From positions 1-41,415 of the forward strand of contig NZ_CBQZ010000006.1 of NCBI RefSeq assembly GCF_000689375.1: a DNA stretch of 41,415 nt, read 5' to 3'. This document shows, piece after piece, positions 29,296 through 38,592 of the stretch (its first letter is position 1; each line of letters starts with the position of its first letter). This DNA comes from Cardinium endosymbiont cBtQ1 of Bemisia tabaci. Its GTDB lineage: Bacteria; Bacteroidota; Bacteroidia; Cytophagales; Amoebophilaceae. The notes under the pieces are model-generated. The model had not been told where the DNA came from and ran no database searches. It saw nothing but the letters and a program-made list of their open reading frames with translations. The position numbers and the translations under genes are program-made.

Positions 29296-30765
29296 CTAAA
29301 CTACTTTTGCAGCGCCTAAAACTTCCTGAACTATTTTTGCTTCAAAAAAAGGATATTTTACGCCTTTGATCTCTTCATAATATTGATGGCCCTTCCCTGC
29401 TATTAAAATTAGATCGTTTGCGTGCGCAACTAAGCAAGCTGTTTTAATGGCCATTGCTCTATCTATGATATGCAGTACCTTTGGCAGGTCTGTTTCAGAT
29501 ACACCTTGTTGCATCGCATGTATAATTTGTTGTGGATCTTCTTCTCTTGGATTATCACTGGTAAATATAGCGATATCACTATTTTGAGATAAAATCTTTC
29601 CAACCATCGCCCGTTTTCCTTGGTCACGGTTGCCTCCACACCCCATAATGGCAATAAGCCTGCTGCCAGCAGGACGGATGGCATGCAAGGTATCCATTAC
29701 TTTTTGAAGGGCATCTGGCGTATGGGCATAGTCTATGATAACTTGTTGTGATTTTCCATGGTGCACCCGATTCATTCTTCCTAAAATAGGGGGAATGGCT
29801 GAAAGTGCGACCAAACTTTCTTGCCCATTTAACCCTAATAACTGAGCGGTACCATAAGCAGCCAAGAGATTACTGGCATTGAATGCACCCAGTAGTTGAA
29901 ACCATATCAACTGATGGTCTAGGGCTAATTCTAACCCATGCAAACTATTGGTCACTATTTTTGCTCTAAAATCAGCAACGTCTTGAAGTGAAAAAGTAAA
30001 TTTTTTAGCTTTAGAATTCTGAAGCAGTATCCGACTGTGTTTGTCTTGCTGGTTCATAAGGGCAAAAGCAGTAGGAGGCAAATGGTCAAATAGTTTTTTT
30101 TTAGCCTGAATATATTGGGAAAAGTTAAGGTGATAGTCCAAATGTTCATGGGTAATATTGGTAAATATAGCACCTGTAAAATGGAGGCCTGCCAACCTTT
30201 CTTGCACTATGGCATGTGAACTGGCTTCCATAAAACAATATTGGCAACCCGACGCGACCATAAAATGTAAGAATGACTGTAATTGCAAAGGATCTGGTGT
30301 GGTATGGCTAGCGGGATAGGTTTGGTCTAAAACCTTATTGTATATGGTAGAAAACATACCAGCTTTATAGCCCATTTTGCAGACCATATGATATAGTAAG
30401 TGTACAATAGTGGTTTTACCATTTGTACCAGTCACTGTTACTAGTTTTAGTTTTTTACTGGGCTGTCCGTAAAAATTAGCAGCCATAATCCCCAGTGCTT
30501 TAGCGGTAGAATAGACCACTATATAGGTTACATTTTCGTGAATGGACTCAGGCAGCGATTCGCATACAATAACGCTACTACCTGCTGCTATGGCCATTGA
30601 TATATAGCTATGTCCATCCAATTGGCTGCCATTTATGGCAATAAAACAAGAACGGCGTACTGCTTTACGGCTATCAAAACAAATACTTTCTACAGATAGG
30701 TCGGTTGAACCGCACATTTTTTTTACAGAAATGCCTACTAAAAGCTGTTGAAGATGGTGCATCAT
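29296..30765 (-). CDS. murE: UDP-MurNAc-tripeptide synthetase MurE (mDAP type)
   Basis: MurE adds the third amino acid to the peptidoglycan stem peptide in the cytoplasm. It has 489 residues. The ATP loop TGTNGKTT starts at residue 112. The DNPR motif at 404-407, which selects meso-diaminopimelate in MurE enzymes, is intact (SDNPREEDP). The N-terminal UDP-binding domain includes DSRKAVRRSCFIA. The start ATG at 30765 shares one base with the ftsI stop (TAATG), so translation is coupled. The FtsL-FtsI-MurE order matches the classic division/cell-wall cluster. Confidence 0.96.
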   Translation of the reverse strand: MMHHLQQLLVGISVKKMCGSTDLSVESICFDSRKAVRRSCFIAINGSQLDGHSYISMAIAAGSSVIVCESLPESIHENVTYIVVYSTAKALGIMAANFYGQPSKKLKLVTVTGTNGKTTIVHLLYHMVCKMGYKAGMFSTIYNKVLDQTYPASHTTPDPLQLQSFLHFMVASGCQYCFMEASSHAIVQERLAGLHFTGAIFTNITHEHLDYHLNFSQYIQAKKKLFDHLPPTAFALMNQQDKHSRILLQNSKAKKFTFSLQDVADFRAKIVTNSLHGLELALDHQLIWFQLLGAFNASNLLAAYGTAQLLGLNGQESLVALSAIPPILGRMNRVHHGKSQQVIIDYAHTPDALQKVMDTLHAIRPAGSRLIAIMGCGGNRDQGKRAMVGKILSQNSDIAIFTSDNPREEDPQQIIHAMQQGVSETDLPKVLHIIDRAMAIKTACLVAHANDLILIAGKGHQYYEEIKGVKYPFFEAKIVQEVLGAAKVV

Positions 30766-32966
30766 TACTTTAATAAAATAGTAATATGGTTATCGATTAC
30801 TTTAGATTGTTTGGATACTGCACCATGTATATTGCCCACTACTGTAACTTTAAGACCATGTTCTTCTAACAAAAAAAGTGCATCACGTAGCTTCATATGC
30901 AATACATAGGGTACTTCTTTTGGAGAGGGGTTGTGGCATGGTTGAAAGGTTACGCCTGTAGGACTGATCTGCATGGTGCCCCAATTTGGGGCTAGATCAT
31001 CTATAGGTTTAGGTAGAGGGAGGTGTAAACATTGGTATAAAAAACGGAGTTCATGGGTATTACCTACATTAGAAAGTAAGGTTGGATAGGGTCCTACAGA
31101 CCCATTAATGGGTTTTCTTGCCTGCAAATCTTTCCCAGCTATTCTATCCACAATATCTTTAAATATAGGCGCAGGTACTTCTGAACCAAAGCGGAAGGTT
31201 GCACCTTGCGGATCATCTACTACAATAATGCAACTGTAATAGGGACGATCTGCTGGAAAATAACCAGCAAATGAGGTGAGGTGGTGGTCCGTGTACCTTC
31301 TATTCACCAATTTTTGAGCAGTACCCGTCTTACCAGCTATTTTATAAAATCCATGCTTAATGCGTTGTGCAAGCCCCTTTTCTACGGTTCCTTCTAACAT
31401 AACTTTTAGTTTATGCAACGTTTCATCTGAACAGATCTTTTCTTTTAAGACTGTAGTTGGAAAACTTTTGATGATGCCATGGGATGATTGTACATGTTGC
31501 ACGAACATAGGTTTGACCATTTTACCATTATTGGCTACTGCGTTATACAGTACCAACATCTGAAGTGGGGTTACCTGTAAGTTGTAACCAATAGAAAGCC
31601 ATGGAAGTGCTACGCCACTCCACATTTTGCTTTTAGGGGTAACCATATAGGGTTTCCCTTCTCCAACTAGTTCAATCCCCAATGGTTGGTGGATACCCAA
31701 CTGCTCCATATAATGGATAAATTTTTGAGGGGCTGCACCAAACGTTTCATGAATGGCCATAGAGATACCCACATTAGATGATTTTTCAAATACCTCTTGC
31801 AAAGTAAGCAATCCATATCCTCCTTTTTTAACATCTTTCATCCATCTGTTATAAAATCGTATCATGCCTTGGCCAGTATCTATTGGCTTGGTAAGCGGCC
31901 ATCTTGTTTCCTCTAACAAAGCCAACATAGATGCCAACTTAAAAATTGAACCCGGTTCTACGCTACCTTGATGGCCTATGGCATAGTTATAGGCTTCTAT
32001 ATATTTTCCAGATTCTGTACGAGACAAATTAGCCATTGCTTTAATAGCCCCAGTAGCAACCTCCATTACAATTGCGCAACCATTTTGCGCATCTGTTTGC
32101 TCAAGAACGGTTAACAAACTGCTTTGGGCTACATCTTGTAAATTGATATCTAGCGTAGTGACCAAATCACATCCATGTATAGGGGGTATCACGGTACCTT
32201 CCGGAACTTTTTTCCAATTGCCACCTACCACTTTCTGGTAAAATGTTTTTTCATCTACCCCTTTCTTACCACCCACTACTTTTTGATACAGTGCTTTGCC
32301 ATCTACTCCTTTTAATGCTTGGTTAAAGGAATATTCTAGACCATACCCATGTGCTTCCCTGTGCATGCCAATGGTACGCCTGGCCAATTCCTTAAAGGGA
32401 TTGTACCGTTCGTATTGCGCTTCAAAAATGACCCCTCCCTTAAACCTACCCTGATTAAAAATAGGCCAACGGCTCATCATCTTCTTTTCTTCATAGGTGA
32501 TGCATCTTTGATCCAAGAGTAGGTACCTCCGTTTTCTGGCACGGGCATCTATAATTAACTTTTTATAATAATCAGACGGATAGGTTTTATAAAAATCAGA
32601 CAATGCTTGGCTAAGTGGATCTATTCCTGTTTTAAAACAGAGATCTGAAGCCAGAACAGGATCTAAAGCAACTCTGTAAAAGGGAAGAGAAGTGGCCAAT
32701 AAAGCGCCATCATCGGCATAAATATTACCTCTGGTGGCTAGAATAGGTCTATATTCTAATTGTGCCACTTTGGCAAGATGGCGCCACTTATCTGCTTCTA
32801 TAAACTGTAAATGGACTATCTTCCATATAACGACCCCGAAAAAAAATACAACAGAAAGAAAGACTATTCTGGCACGCAATAAAATTGCCTTAGTATGCGT
32901 CACTTTTTTTATTGGCTTTAATGGTATAAGGAGGGGTTTTACTTTCATAAATAGCCAATCGTGCAA
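30765..32966 (-). CDS. ftsI: division-specific transpeptidase FtsI/PBP3-like, with C-terminal PASTA-like domain
   Basis: This is a class B penicillin-binding protein that cross-links septal peptidoglycan. It has 733 residues: a short cytoplasmic tail, one transmembrane helix (about 31-46, RIVFLSVVFFFGVVIW), the dimerisation domain, then the transpeptidase with S340-x-x-K343 (GSIFK), S396-S397-N398 and K546-TGT. The C-terminal 50 residues (MKLRDALFLLEEHGLKVTVV) resemble a PASTA repeat, as in Bacteroidota FtsI. The first ATG gives a 77-bp overlap with ftsL; an ATG at 32948 or a GTG at about 32900 would shorten it, and the true start is uncertain. A 48-bp tandem duplication lies ahead of the transpeptidase domain. 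murE follows with a one-base overlap. Confidence 0.94.
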   Translation of the reverse strand: MHDWLFMKVKPLLIPLKPIKKVTHTKAILLRARIVFLSVVFFFGVVIWKIVHLQFIEADKWRHLAKVAQLEYRPILATRGNIYADDGALLATSLPFYRVALDPVLASDLCFKTGIDPLSQALSDFYKTYPSDYYKKLIIDARARKRRYLLLDQRCITYEEKKMMSRWPIFNQGRFKGGVIFEAQYERYNPFKELARRTIGMHREAHGYGLEYSFNQALKGVDGKALYQKVVGGKKGVDEKTFYQKVVGGNWKKVPEGTVIPPIHGCDLVTTLDINLQDVAQSSLLTVLEQTDAQNGCAIVMEVATGAIKAMANLSRTESGKYIEAYNYAIGHQGSVEPGSIFKLASMLALLEETRWPLTKPIDTGQGMIRFYNRWMKDVKKGGYGLLTLQEVFEKSSNVGISMAIHETFGAAPQKFIHYMEQLGIHQPLGIELVGEGKPYMVTPKSKMWSGVALPWLSIGYNLQVTPLQMLVLYNAVANNGKMVKPMFVQHVQSSHGIIKSFPTTVLKEKICSDETLHKLKVMLEGTVEKGLAQRIKHGFYKIAGKTGTAQKLVNRRYTDHHLTSFAGYFPADRPYYSCIIVVDDPQGATFRFGSEVPAPIFKDIVDRIAGKDLQARKPINGSVGPYPTLLSNVGNTHELRFLYQCLHLPLPKPIDDLAPNWGTMQISPTGVTFQPCHNPSPKEVPYVLHMKLRDALFLLEEHGLKVTVVGNIHGAVSKQSKVIDNHITILLK
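32214..32309 (-). repeat. 48-bp in-frame tandem duplication within ftsI
   Basis: Two adjacent 48-bp units encode 16-residue repeats. The N-terminal unit (32262-32309) encodes GVDGKALYQKVVGGKK and the next (32214-32261) encodes GVDEKTFYQKVVGGNW. Family members normally have one such G-x-DGK-x-x-x-QK-x-x-GG unit here. The units differ at several bases, so the duplication is not recent and the frame has been kept. Confidence 0.88.
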
Positions 32967-33261
32967 CCTTTCTAGCTACTTCAGATTGTTTGCTATCAAA
33001 CATATAACTAGATTGTAGCCGCATATGTTTGACACGAAGCCCATCTACCATAGGCTGGAGCTGATGGATTTTATGCAAAATTTTTTCATGGTAATGCGCA
33101 TTCCAAATATAAAGCAACCCTAAAAAGAAAAGGTACAACAGACGAAATACATAGTAAGGGGTATCTAAAGAGATACCTTTTAAACCCAACTTTTTCTCCA
33201 ATCGACCAAATAAAGTGAATCTTTTAATAGGTTTATAACTATTTTCCTTCATTTCTACCAC
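32890..33261 (-). CDS. ftsL: FtsL-like cell-division protein
   Basis: This is a small bitopic protein of 123 residues: a basic cytoplasmic N-terminus, one transmembrane helix (about 40-56, YYVFRLLYLFFLGLLYIWNA), then a coiled-coil-like periplasmic region (HEKILHKIHQLQPMVDGLRV, followed by SSYMFDSKQSEVARKVARLA). The SKQSEVA and late-PP layout is like Bacteroidota FtsL proteins placed just before ftsI. It recruits FtsI and FtsW with FtsB in known systems. The 3' end overlaps the ftsI start. mraZ and rsmH, which often precede it, are not present; an M32 carboxypeptidase gene is upstream instead. Confidence 0.85.
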   Translation of the reverse strand: MVEMKENSYKPIKRFTLFGRLEKKLGLKGISLDTPYYVFRLLYLFFLGLLYIWNAHYHEKILHKIHQLQPMVDGLRVKHMRLQSSYMFDSKQSEVARKVARLAIYESKTPPYTIKANKKSDAY

Positions 33262-33363
33262 TAGAAGCCATAATTTTTTTAAAAACTTACTTTTTTATCA
33301 CCGCTAATACAAAAAATTAGTTGGCATAGGAACTCAATTAAAATTTTGATGGGATTATTAGGA

Positions 33364-34866
33364 TTATTTAGACAAATTTTGATATTTCCTCCTAATATAA
33401 TCTTTGTAGGGTTGAGTAGATATAGGATGACCGGTAACACGTTGCATACTTTCCGGAGCATTATACATTCTACCAAACTGATGAATATGGTTATGTAACC
33501 AATCTTTCATAAATGCAATTGATCCTTTCGCTACTTTTACATCCCAGTCTGGAAAAGATTGAACAAACGCAGCAAAGTATTGAACCGCATAAATATTACC
33601 CAATGCATAGGTGGGAAAATAACCAAAATGACCTGAAGACCAATGAATATCTTGTAAACATCCTTCCGCATCATTTTTAGGTGTAATGCCCAAAAGCGTT
33701 TGCATCTTCACATTCCACATCTCTGGTACATCTGACACATCCATAGTCCCCTCTATCAATGCTTTTTCTAACTCAAACCTAAGGATAATATGCAACGGAT
33801 AGGTTACTTCATCCGCATAAATACGAATAAAAGAAGCTTGCACATGGTTGATGTGCTGGTAAAAATTGGCAAGTGATAGCCCATTAAAATGGGGAAAATG
33901 TTTTTGAAAGATAGGGTACATATAAGACCAAAAAGGAAGAGACTGACCCACCATCACTTCCCACCACCTGGATTGACTTTCATGCACCCCCATCGAAATA
34001 GCTTGACCATAAGGTGTAGCCCAGTCTTCTTTAGAAAGGCCCAATTCATAAAGTGCATGGCCACCCTCGTGTAAAACAGCAAAAATATTCTGCAACAACC
34101 CACCCTCTAGGTTTGTAGTTATCTTTACATCAGAAGGATGTATGCCGGAGCAAAAAGGATGTGCAGAACAATCTAATCTGCTATTTTCACCACTAATGCC
34201 CATGGTCTTTAAGAGCAAATGGTTGAATCGCATTTGTGCTTCTTGTGGAAAAGAATGGTCAAAATATACCTTATAAGGACTATCTTTACCATTGGTATTT
34301 TTTACGATACCAGATAAAAAAGAAGATATGTCCGCAAAAAGGGTGGATAAAGTAGAGGCGGTTACACCAGGTTCATACAAATCAATTAATGCATCATAGG
34401 GACTATCTACATAGCCCAGTAGATTGGCCTTTTCTCGATTAAGATCCACCACCTTCTGCAACCAAGGACGAAATAAGGAAAAATCAGAAGTTGCCCTAGC
34501 CTTTTTCCATACTTCTGTTGCGGTAGCAGTTGTAGTATAGTATGCCTGAACAAAAGATTGTGGCAGCTTAGTGGTCCGCTTAAAATCCTTACACCACTGC
34601 TTGAGATTGGATACTGCTATTTTAGATAAGCCTTCTAACTTAATTTCTTCTGTTTCTATATCAATCATTTCTGCCAAGGCATCTCGGTATTTACTACTGG
34701 TTGCCTCCCCATGCGCTAAGCTGGCAACATAAGCAAGTTGCTTGGCACGTATATCAACCGAACCAGCGGGCATATAGGTTTGCTGATCCCATGATAAAAG
34801 TCCTTTTATCTGACGAAGCAACTGAATATGGCTAAACCTTTCTACAAAGCTTTTGTATAGTAACAT
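33364..34866 (-). CDS. M32-family metallocarboxypeptidase (carboxypeptidase Taq type)
   Basis: This zinc carboxypeptidase removes C-terminal residues from peptides, probably in the cytoplasm. It has 500 residues, the usual length. The HExxH motif is HEGGH at 266-270, followed by HESQSRWWE, which supplies the third metal-binding Glu. Other family blocks include DVKITTN, near CSGIHPSDVKIT, and RIYADEVTYPLHIILRFELE. No signal peptide is seen. It is 102 bp upstream of ftsL and 71 bp downstream of recG, all on one strand. A nutrient role in peptide degradation is inferred. Confidence 0.94.
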   Translation of the reverse strand: MLLYKSFVERFSHIQLLRQIKGLLSWDQQTYMPAGSVDIRAKQLAYVASLAHGEATSSKYRDALAEMIDIETEEIKLEGLSKIAVSNLKQWCKDFKRTTKLPQSFVQAYYTTTATATEVWKKARATSDFSLFRPWLQKVVDLNREKANLLGYVDSPYDALIDLYEPGVTASTLSTLFADISSFLSGIVKNTNGKDSPYKVYFDHSFPQEAQMRFNHLLLKTMGISGENSRLDCSAHPFCSGIHPSDVKITTNLEGGLLQNIFAVLHEGGHALYELGLSKEDWATPYGQAISMGVHESQSRWWEVMVGQSLPFWSYMYPIFQKHFPHFNGLSLANFYQHINHVQASFIRIYADEVTYPLHIILRFELEKALIEGTMDVSDVPEMWNVKMQTLLGITPKNDAEGCLQDIHWSSGHFGYFPTYALGNIYAVQYFAAFVQSFPDWDVKVAKGSIAFMKDWLHNHIHQFGRMYNAPESMQRVTGHPISTQPYKDYIRRKYQNLSK

Positions 34867-34937
34867 GATCTTTTCATTAAAAATTAAGCTAGAACGAATG
34901 GTATTTGCTCAATCCTTTATTATTTACAAAAGCACTT

Positions 34938-36993
34938 TTATCCTACTCTATTCCAATCTCCACCTGAGGCCAGTAATCTAGTATATTCCTTATGAATTAC
35001 CAAATGATCAGGCTGCTGAAAATTTGGGTCTTGTTGAATAATATCTTTAGCAATCCCACGTGCTACTTCTAAAATACCAGCGTCCTTAGACAAATCGGCT
35101 ATTTTTAAATTTAGTAGGCCACTTTGTTGCACCCCCATTAGATCTCCTGGGCCACGGAGTTTGAGGTCCAACTCAGCTATTTCAAATCCATTATTGGTTT
35201 TAACCATTACTTCCATTCGTTTTTTTCCTATTTTATTTAAACGATAATCGGTCATCAATATACAATAAGATTGCCCACTACCACGCCCTACTCTGCCACG
35301 TAGCTGATGCAATTGGGACAATCCAAATCGCTCTGCGCTTTCAATAAGGATTACTGTAGCATTGGGTACATTAATGCCGACCTCTATAACCGTTGTCGCT
35401 ACTAGAATACGTGTTTCATTCTTTTCAAAACGCTTCATTTCTATTTCTTTGGCAGAACCGTCCATCTTTCCATGTATTATGCCAATAGGCGTACCTGGAA
35501 AAGCCTTAGAAACAGAAGTATAACCATCCATCAGGTTGTGGTAATCCAATACAGCAGAAGCTTCTACAAGAGGGTAAACAATATATACCTGTCTACCTAA
35601 TAGAAGTTGCTCTTTTATAAGTTGAAAAACTTTTAACCGAAAGTTTTCATAGTAGTGTTGCGTCTTAATAGGTTTCCTCCCTGAAGGCAATTCATAAATA
35701 GTGGAAAGATCCAAATCACCATAAAAGGTCATGGCCAAAGTCCTTGGAATAGGCGTAGCTGTCATAATCAGTATATGCGGCGCATAAACTTGATTTTTAA
35801 TTAAAAGGCCAGCACGTTGTGCGACACCAAAACGGTGTTGTTCATCTATTATAAAAAAGCCCAGTTCATTAAAAACAACTGCATCACTAAGTAACGCATG
35901 GGTACCTACCACAATAGGAAGTAAACCTACCTTCAGCCGGTATAAAGTATGTTCTCTTTCTTTTTTTTTGGTACTTCCTGTCAGTAAGGCAATATTCAAA
36001 TTTAAATGTTGCGCAAAAACACGAAAACGTTCAAAATGCTGATGAGCTAAGATCTCAGTAGGCGCCATAACCGCCACCTGTACTTTGCTGCTCACCACCA
36101 TTAACATGGCCAAAAAAGCAACTATCGTTTTGCCGCTTCCCACATCACCCTGTAAAAGTCTGTTCATCTGCTTTCCAGAACGTATGTCGCGATAAATCTC
36201 CTTAATGGCCTGCTTTTGGCCATCGGTCAAATGAAAGGGTAAATGGTGGTGGTAAAACGCGTTGAACAGTGACAAGTCATTAAAAACTTTACCATTTTGT
36301 TTGGTAGAATAAATCTGTTTTTGCTTGAGCAACTTTAATTGAATATAGAATAATTCCTCAAACTTAAGCCGCCTTCGCGCCTGTCTTAGCACCGATTCGT
36401 CATTAGGGAAATGAATATTTTGAAAGGCTTCTTTTAAAGAAAATAGTTGATAGCGTCTTAATAAATAGTTCGGTAAGGTTTCTTCTATCGTTGTACAGAG
36501 CTGGCCCAACAGCTTTTTTTGCAAACACGCAATTCCCTTTGTATCTAGCTGATGCCGCTTTAGTTTTTTCTGTAGCATGATACAAAGGCAATAAGTTATC
36601 TTTTTTTTTTGATAAGCCTCTATAAAACAAACTTCTGGATGCATTATTTGTATGGGACCTTGTGGTAGAAAAATAGGTTTACCCCAGATACGGTACAATA
36701 CATTTGGTCTAATTTTTTTTATAATCCAAGAAAAGTTATGGAACCACACCAATTGTAGTTGTCCAGTTTGGTCTTTAAACTGTGCCACCAGTTTCTTTTT
36801 TCCTTTATCAATCTTTTCCAATTTGGTAACGTATCCCTGCAGTTGTACACTGGAAGTAGTAGGCGTTAAGGATATAATTGTAACAAGACGGCTTCTATCT
36901 TCGTATCGAAATGGATAGTGTTTTAAAAGATCTTCATAGGTATGTATATTCAGTTCATCTTTAAGGAGACGGGCTTTATCTAGTCCTGTAAGT
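34938..36993 (-). pseudogene. recG: recG, main part, 5' end severed by IS5-type copy B
   Basis: RecG is the ATP-dependent helicase that remodels stalled forks and Holliday junctions. The frame is open from inside the IS to the stop at 34938. It keeps the N-terminal TGLDKARLLKDELNI and YEDLLKHYPFRYEDRSR, the OB-fold wedge, Walker A GDVGSGKT, DEQH, TATPIPRTLA and the C-terminal QLRGRVGRG. Without the IS the protein would have 695 residues, close to E. coli RecG (693). The first 12 codons lie beyond the IS at 38557-38592. No ATG remains in the open frame before the wedge; the first usual start codon is TTG at 36821, which would omit much of the N-terminal wedge domain. Activity is therefore doubtful, though an IS-borne start cannot be excluded. 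Confidence 0.92.
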
Positions 36994-38556
36994 AGTCGGC
37001 CCTGAAATATTTTTTTTGAATAAATTTATTGAATGGATCTTTTTTTACAATATTTATGGTTTAGCAGGCGCTCTATTTTTCCTACCCAAGATATAGGTAT
37101 AACTGGTTTTGGATTAAGAATTTTAATTATATAGGTTTTAATTTATGTGATTGTGAGTGTGTTAAGAATAACTTTCTTGTAATCAGTCGTAGGTTATGAG
37201 CAATAGCACATAAAATAACGTTAAGTTTATCTCCTAGAATACCTTTCAAATAGTTAACAGATAATTTACCATCGGATTTCATATGACCAATATGCGGTTC
37301 AATAGAAGATCTTCTTTTTATAGCTTTTTTTAGTAGCAGGCGTTATTCCCCTTTTAGAACCACTTATAAATATATTACATTCACTAACAGGTATATTATT
37401 ACCCCGGTACGGCTTTATCTACAAAAGACATACTTTACTTTGGTTACCAGATAATTGCTCGGCTTGTAATAAACTACTTCTGCAAAGTATGGCCATCGTA
37501 AGCATTAGGATGTATTGCTTCTGTTGAAACAATTAAACCTTTTTTAATTGCGTTACTGTAAATTGTACCTTGCAACCAAACTACATAAGGATGTTTAGAC
37601 TTACCTTTACTTACACAGTAGACGGATGGTTCATGGATGCTATAAATTTTATCTTTACTTTTTTTTGTATTGGTTTATAAGTTTTTTACTTATAGATAGT
37701 AGATTGGTAAATTGATTCCGTATTAGATCATCAGAGGATTGTATAGAACGTTCTACATCTCTGACTACTCTACCAAGATAGGTTTTTAATGTTTTAATGC
37801 CTTTAGATAAACGTTTATACTGTTTAGCATGAGCATAGCAATCAACTTTACGTTTGATAGATAGACCTAAACGCTGATAAGTTTGACGCAGTTTAATACC
37901 TGTTTTCTTGGCTATACTGACCAATTTTTCTCTGGATTTATTAAGCAAAGAAGAGTCAGTTGGGTAACGGATATTTTTCTCCATTACAGTAGTATCAGCT
38001 ATAACTTTTTCAAGTTCTTTTCGGGTCACTACTTTTTTTTTAGCGCTAAGTCTATAGTCATAGATAAAATCTTAATTGAGACCTTCTTGACCTAATCTAT
38101 GGCGCCAACGGGTCAATGAACTGGGGTTACAAGGCATCTTAAACTGAAAATAATCATATCCACAAAAGTATTGCCAATAAGGGTTTTCTACCCATCTAAC
38201 CACTACTTGTTCATCAGAAATATTATACATATGACTGATAATGAGAAGACCTATAATTAAACGAATAGGCAAAGGAGGTTGACCAGGTCCATAGCTAAAA
38301 CCGCGGTCTAAATCTGATGCTAAGGAGTGAAAAGGAATCGAATCAGATAACTGGAATAATGGATGTTTCGGGTTGAGAAAACTAGATAAGCGTTGCTCAA
38401 ACAAACGCTCAAGGCTATTATTTATTTTCTTAGATTTCATCCTTATTTTGCAAGCTTTTTATACAAAACAACCTAAAAACTGGTTATTAACCATATATAA
38501 ATTTAACCATTTATTTGCTGATTAACAAATAATTATATGGTATTTCAGGGCCGACT
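36994..38556 (-). mobile_element. IS5-type element copy B (1563 bp), inserted in recG
   Basis: It has the same terminal repeats as copy A (AGTCGGCCCTGAAATA at both ends, inverted) and a 4-bp target duplication AAGT at 36990-36993 and 38557-38560. It lies in the opposite orientation to copy A. Different target duplications show the two copies inserted separately. Removal of the element plus one AAGT restores an uninterrupted recG frame. Confidence 0.94.
37127..38440 (-). pseudogene. IS5-type transposase, frameshifted (copy B)
   Basis: The first part (38440 down to 38072) is intact where copy A is damaged, reading through WVENPYWQYFCGYDYFQFK to RHRLGQEGLN. An extra T then shifts the frame. The second part (38029-37655) begins TRKELEKVIADTTVME; a poly-A tract of 9 A's against 10 in copy A precedes it. 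More single-base indels follow, for example the extra A near 37668 and others near 37335 and 37585, so the catalytic domain is broken several times. The same ORF boundaries as copy A are visible at both ends. Confidence 0.85.
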
Positions 38557-38592
38557 AAGTAAAGTTATATCTCTTGAGAAAAAATTATCCAT
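38557..38592 (-). pseudogene. recG: recG 5' fragment (first 12 codons) stranded beyond the IS
   Basis: On the minus strand an ATG at 38592 opens MDNFFSRDITLL, ending exactly at the AAGT target duplication. Joined across the IS, with one duplication removed, it continues in frame into TGLDKARLL of the main recG part, matching the family N-terminus. This fixes the original start codon of recG. A transcript reading from here would run into the IS. Confidence 0.9.

Noticed and set aside
27707-38556. Composite transposon carrying murE-ftsI-ftsL-recG between the two IS5-type copies
   Set aside because: Each copy has its own 4-bp target duplication (AATT and AAGT), and copy B interrupts recG, so they inserted independently.
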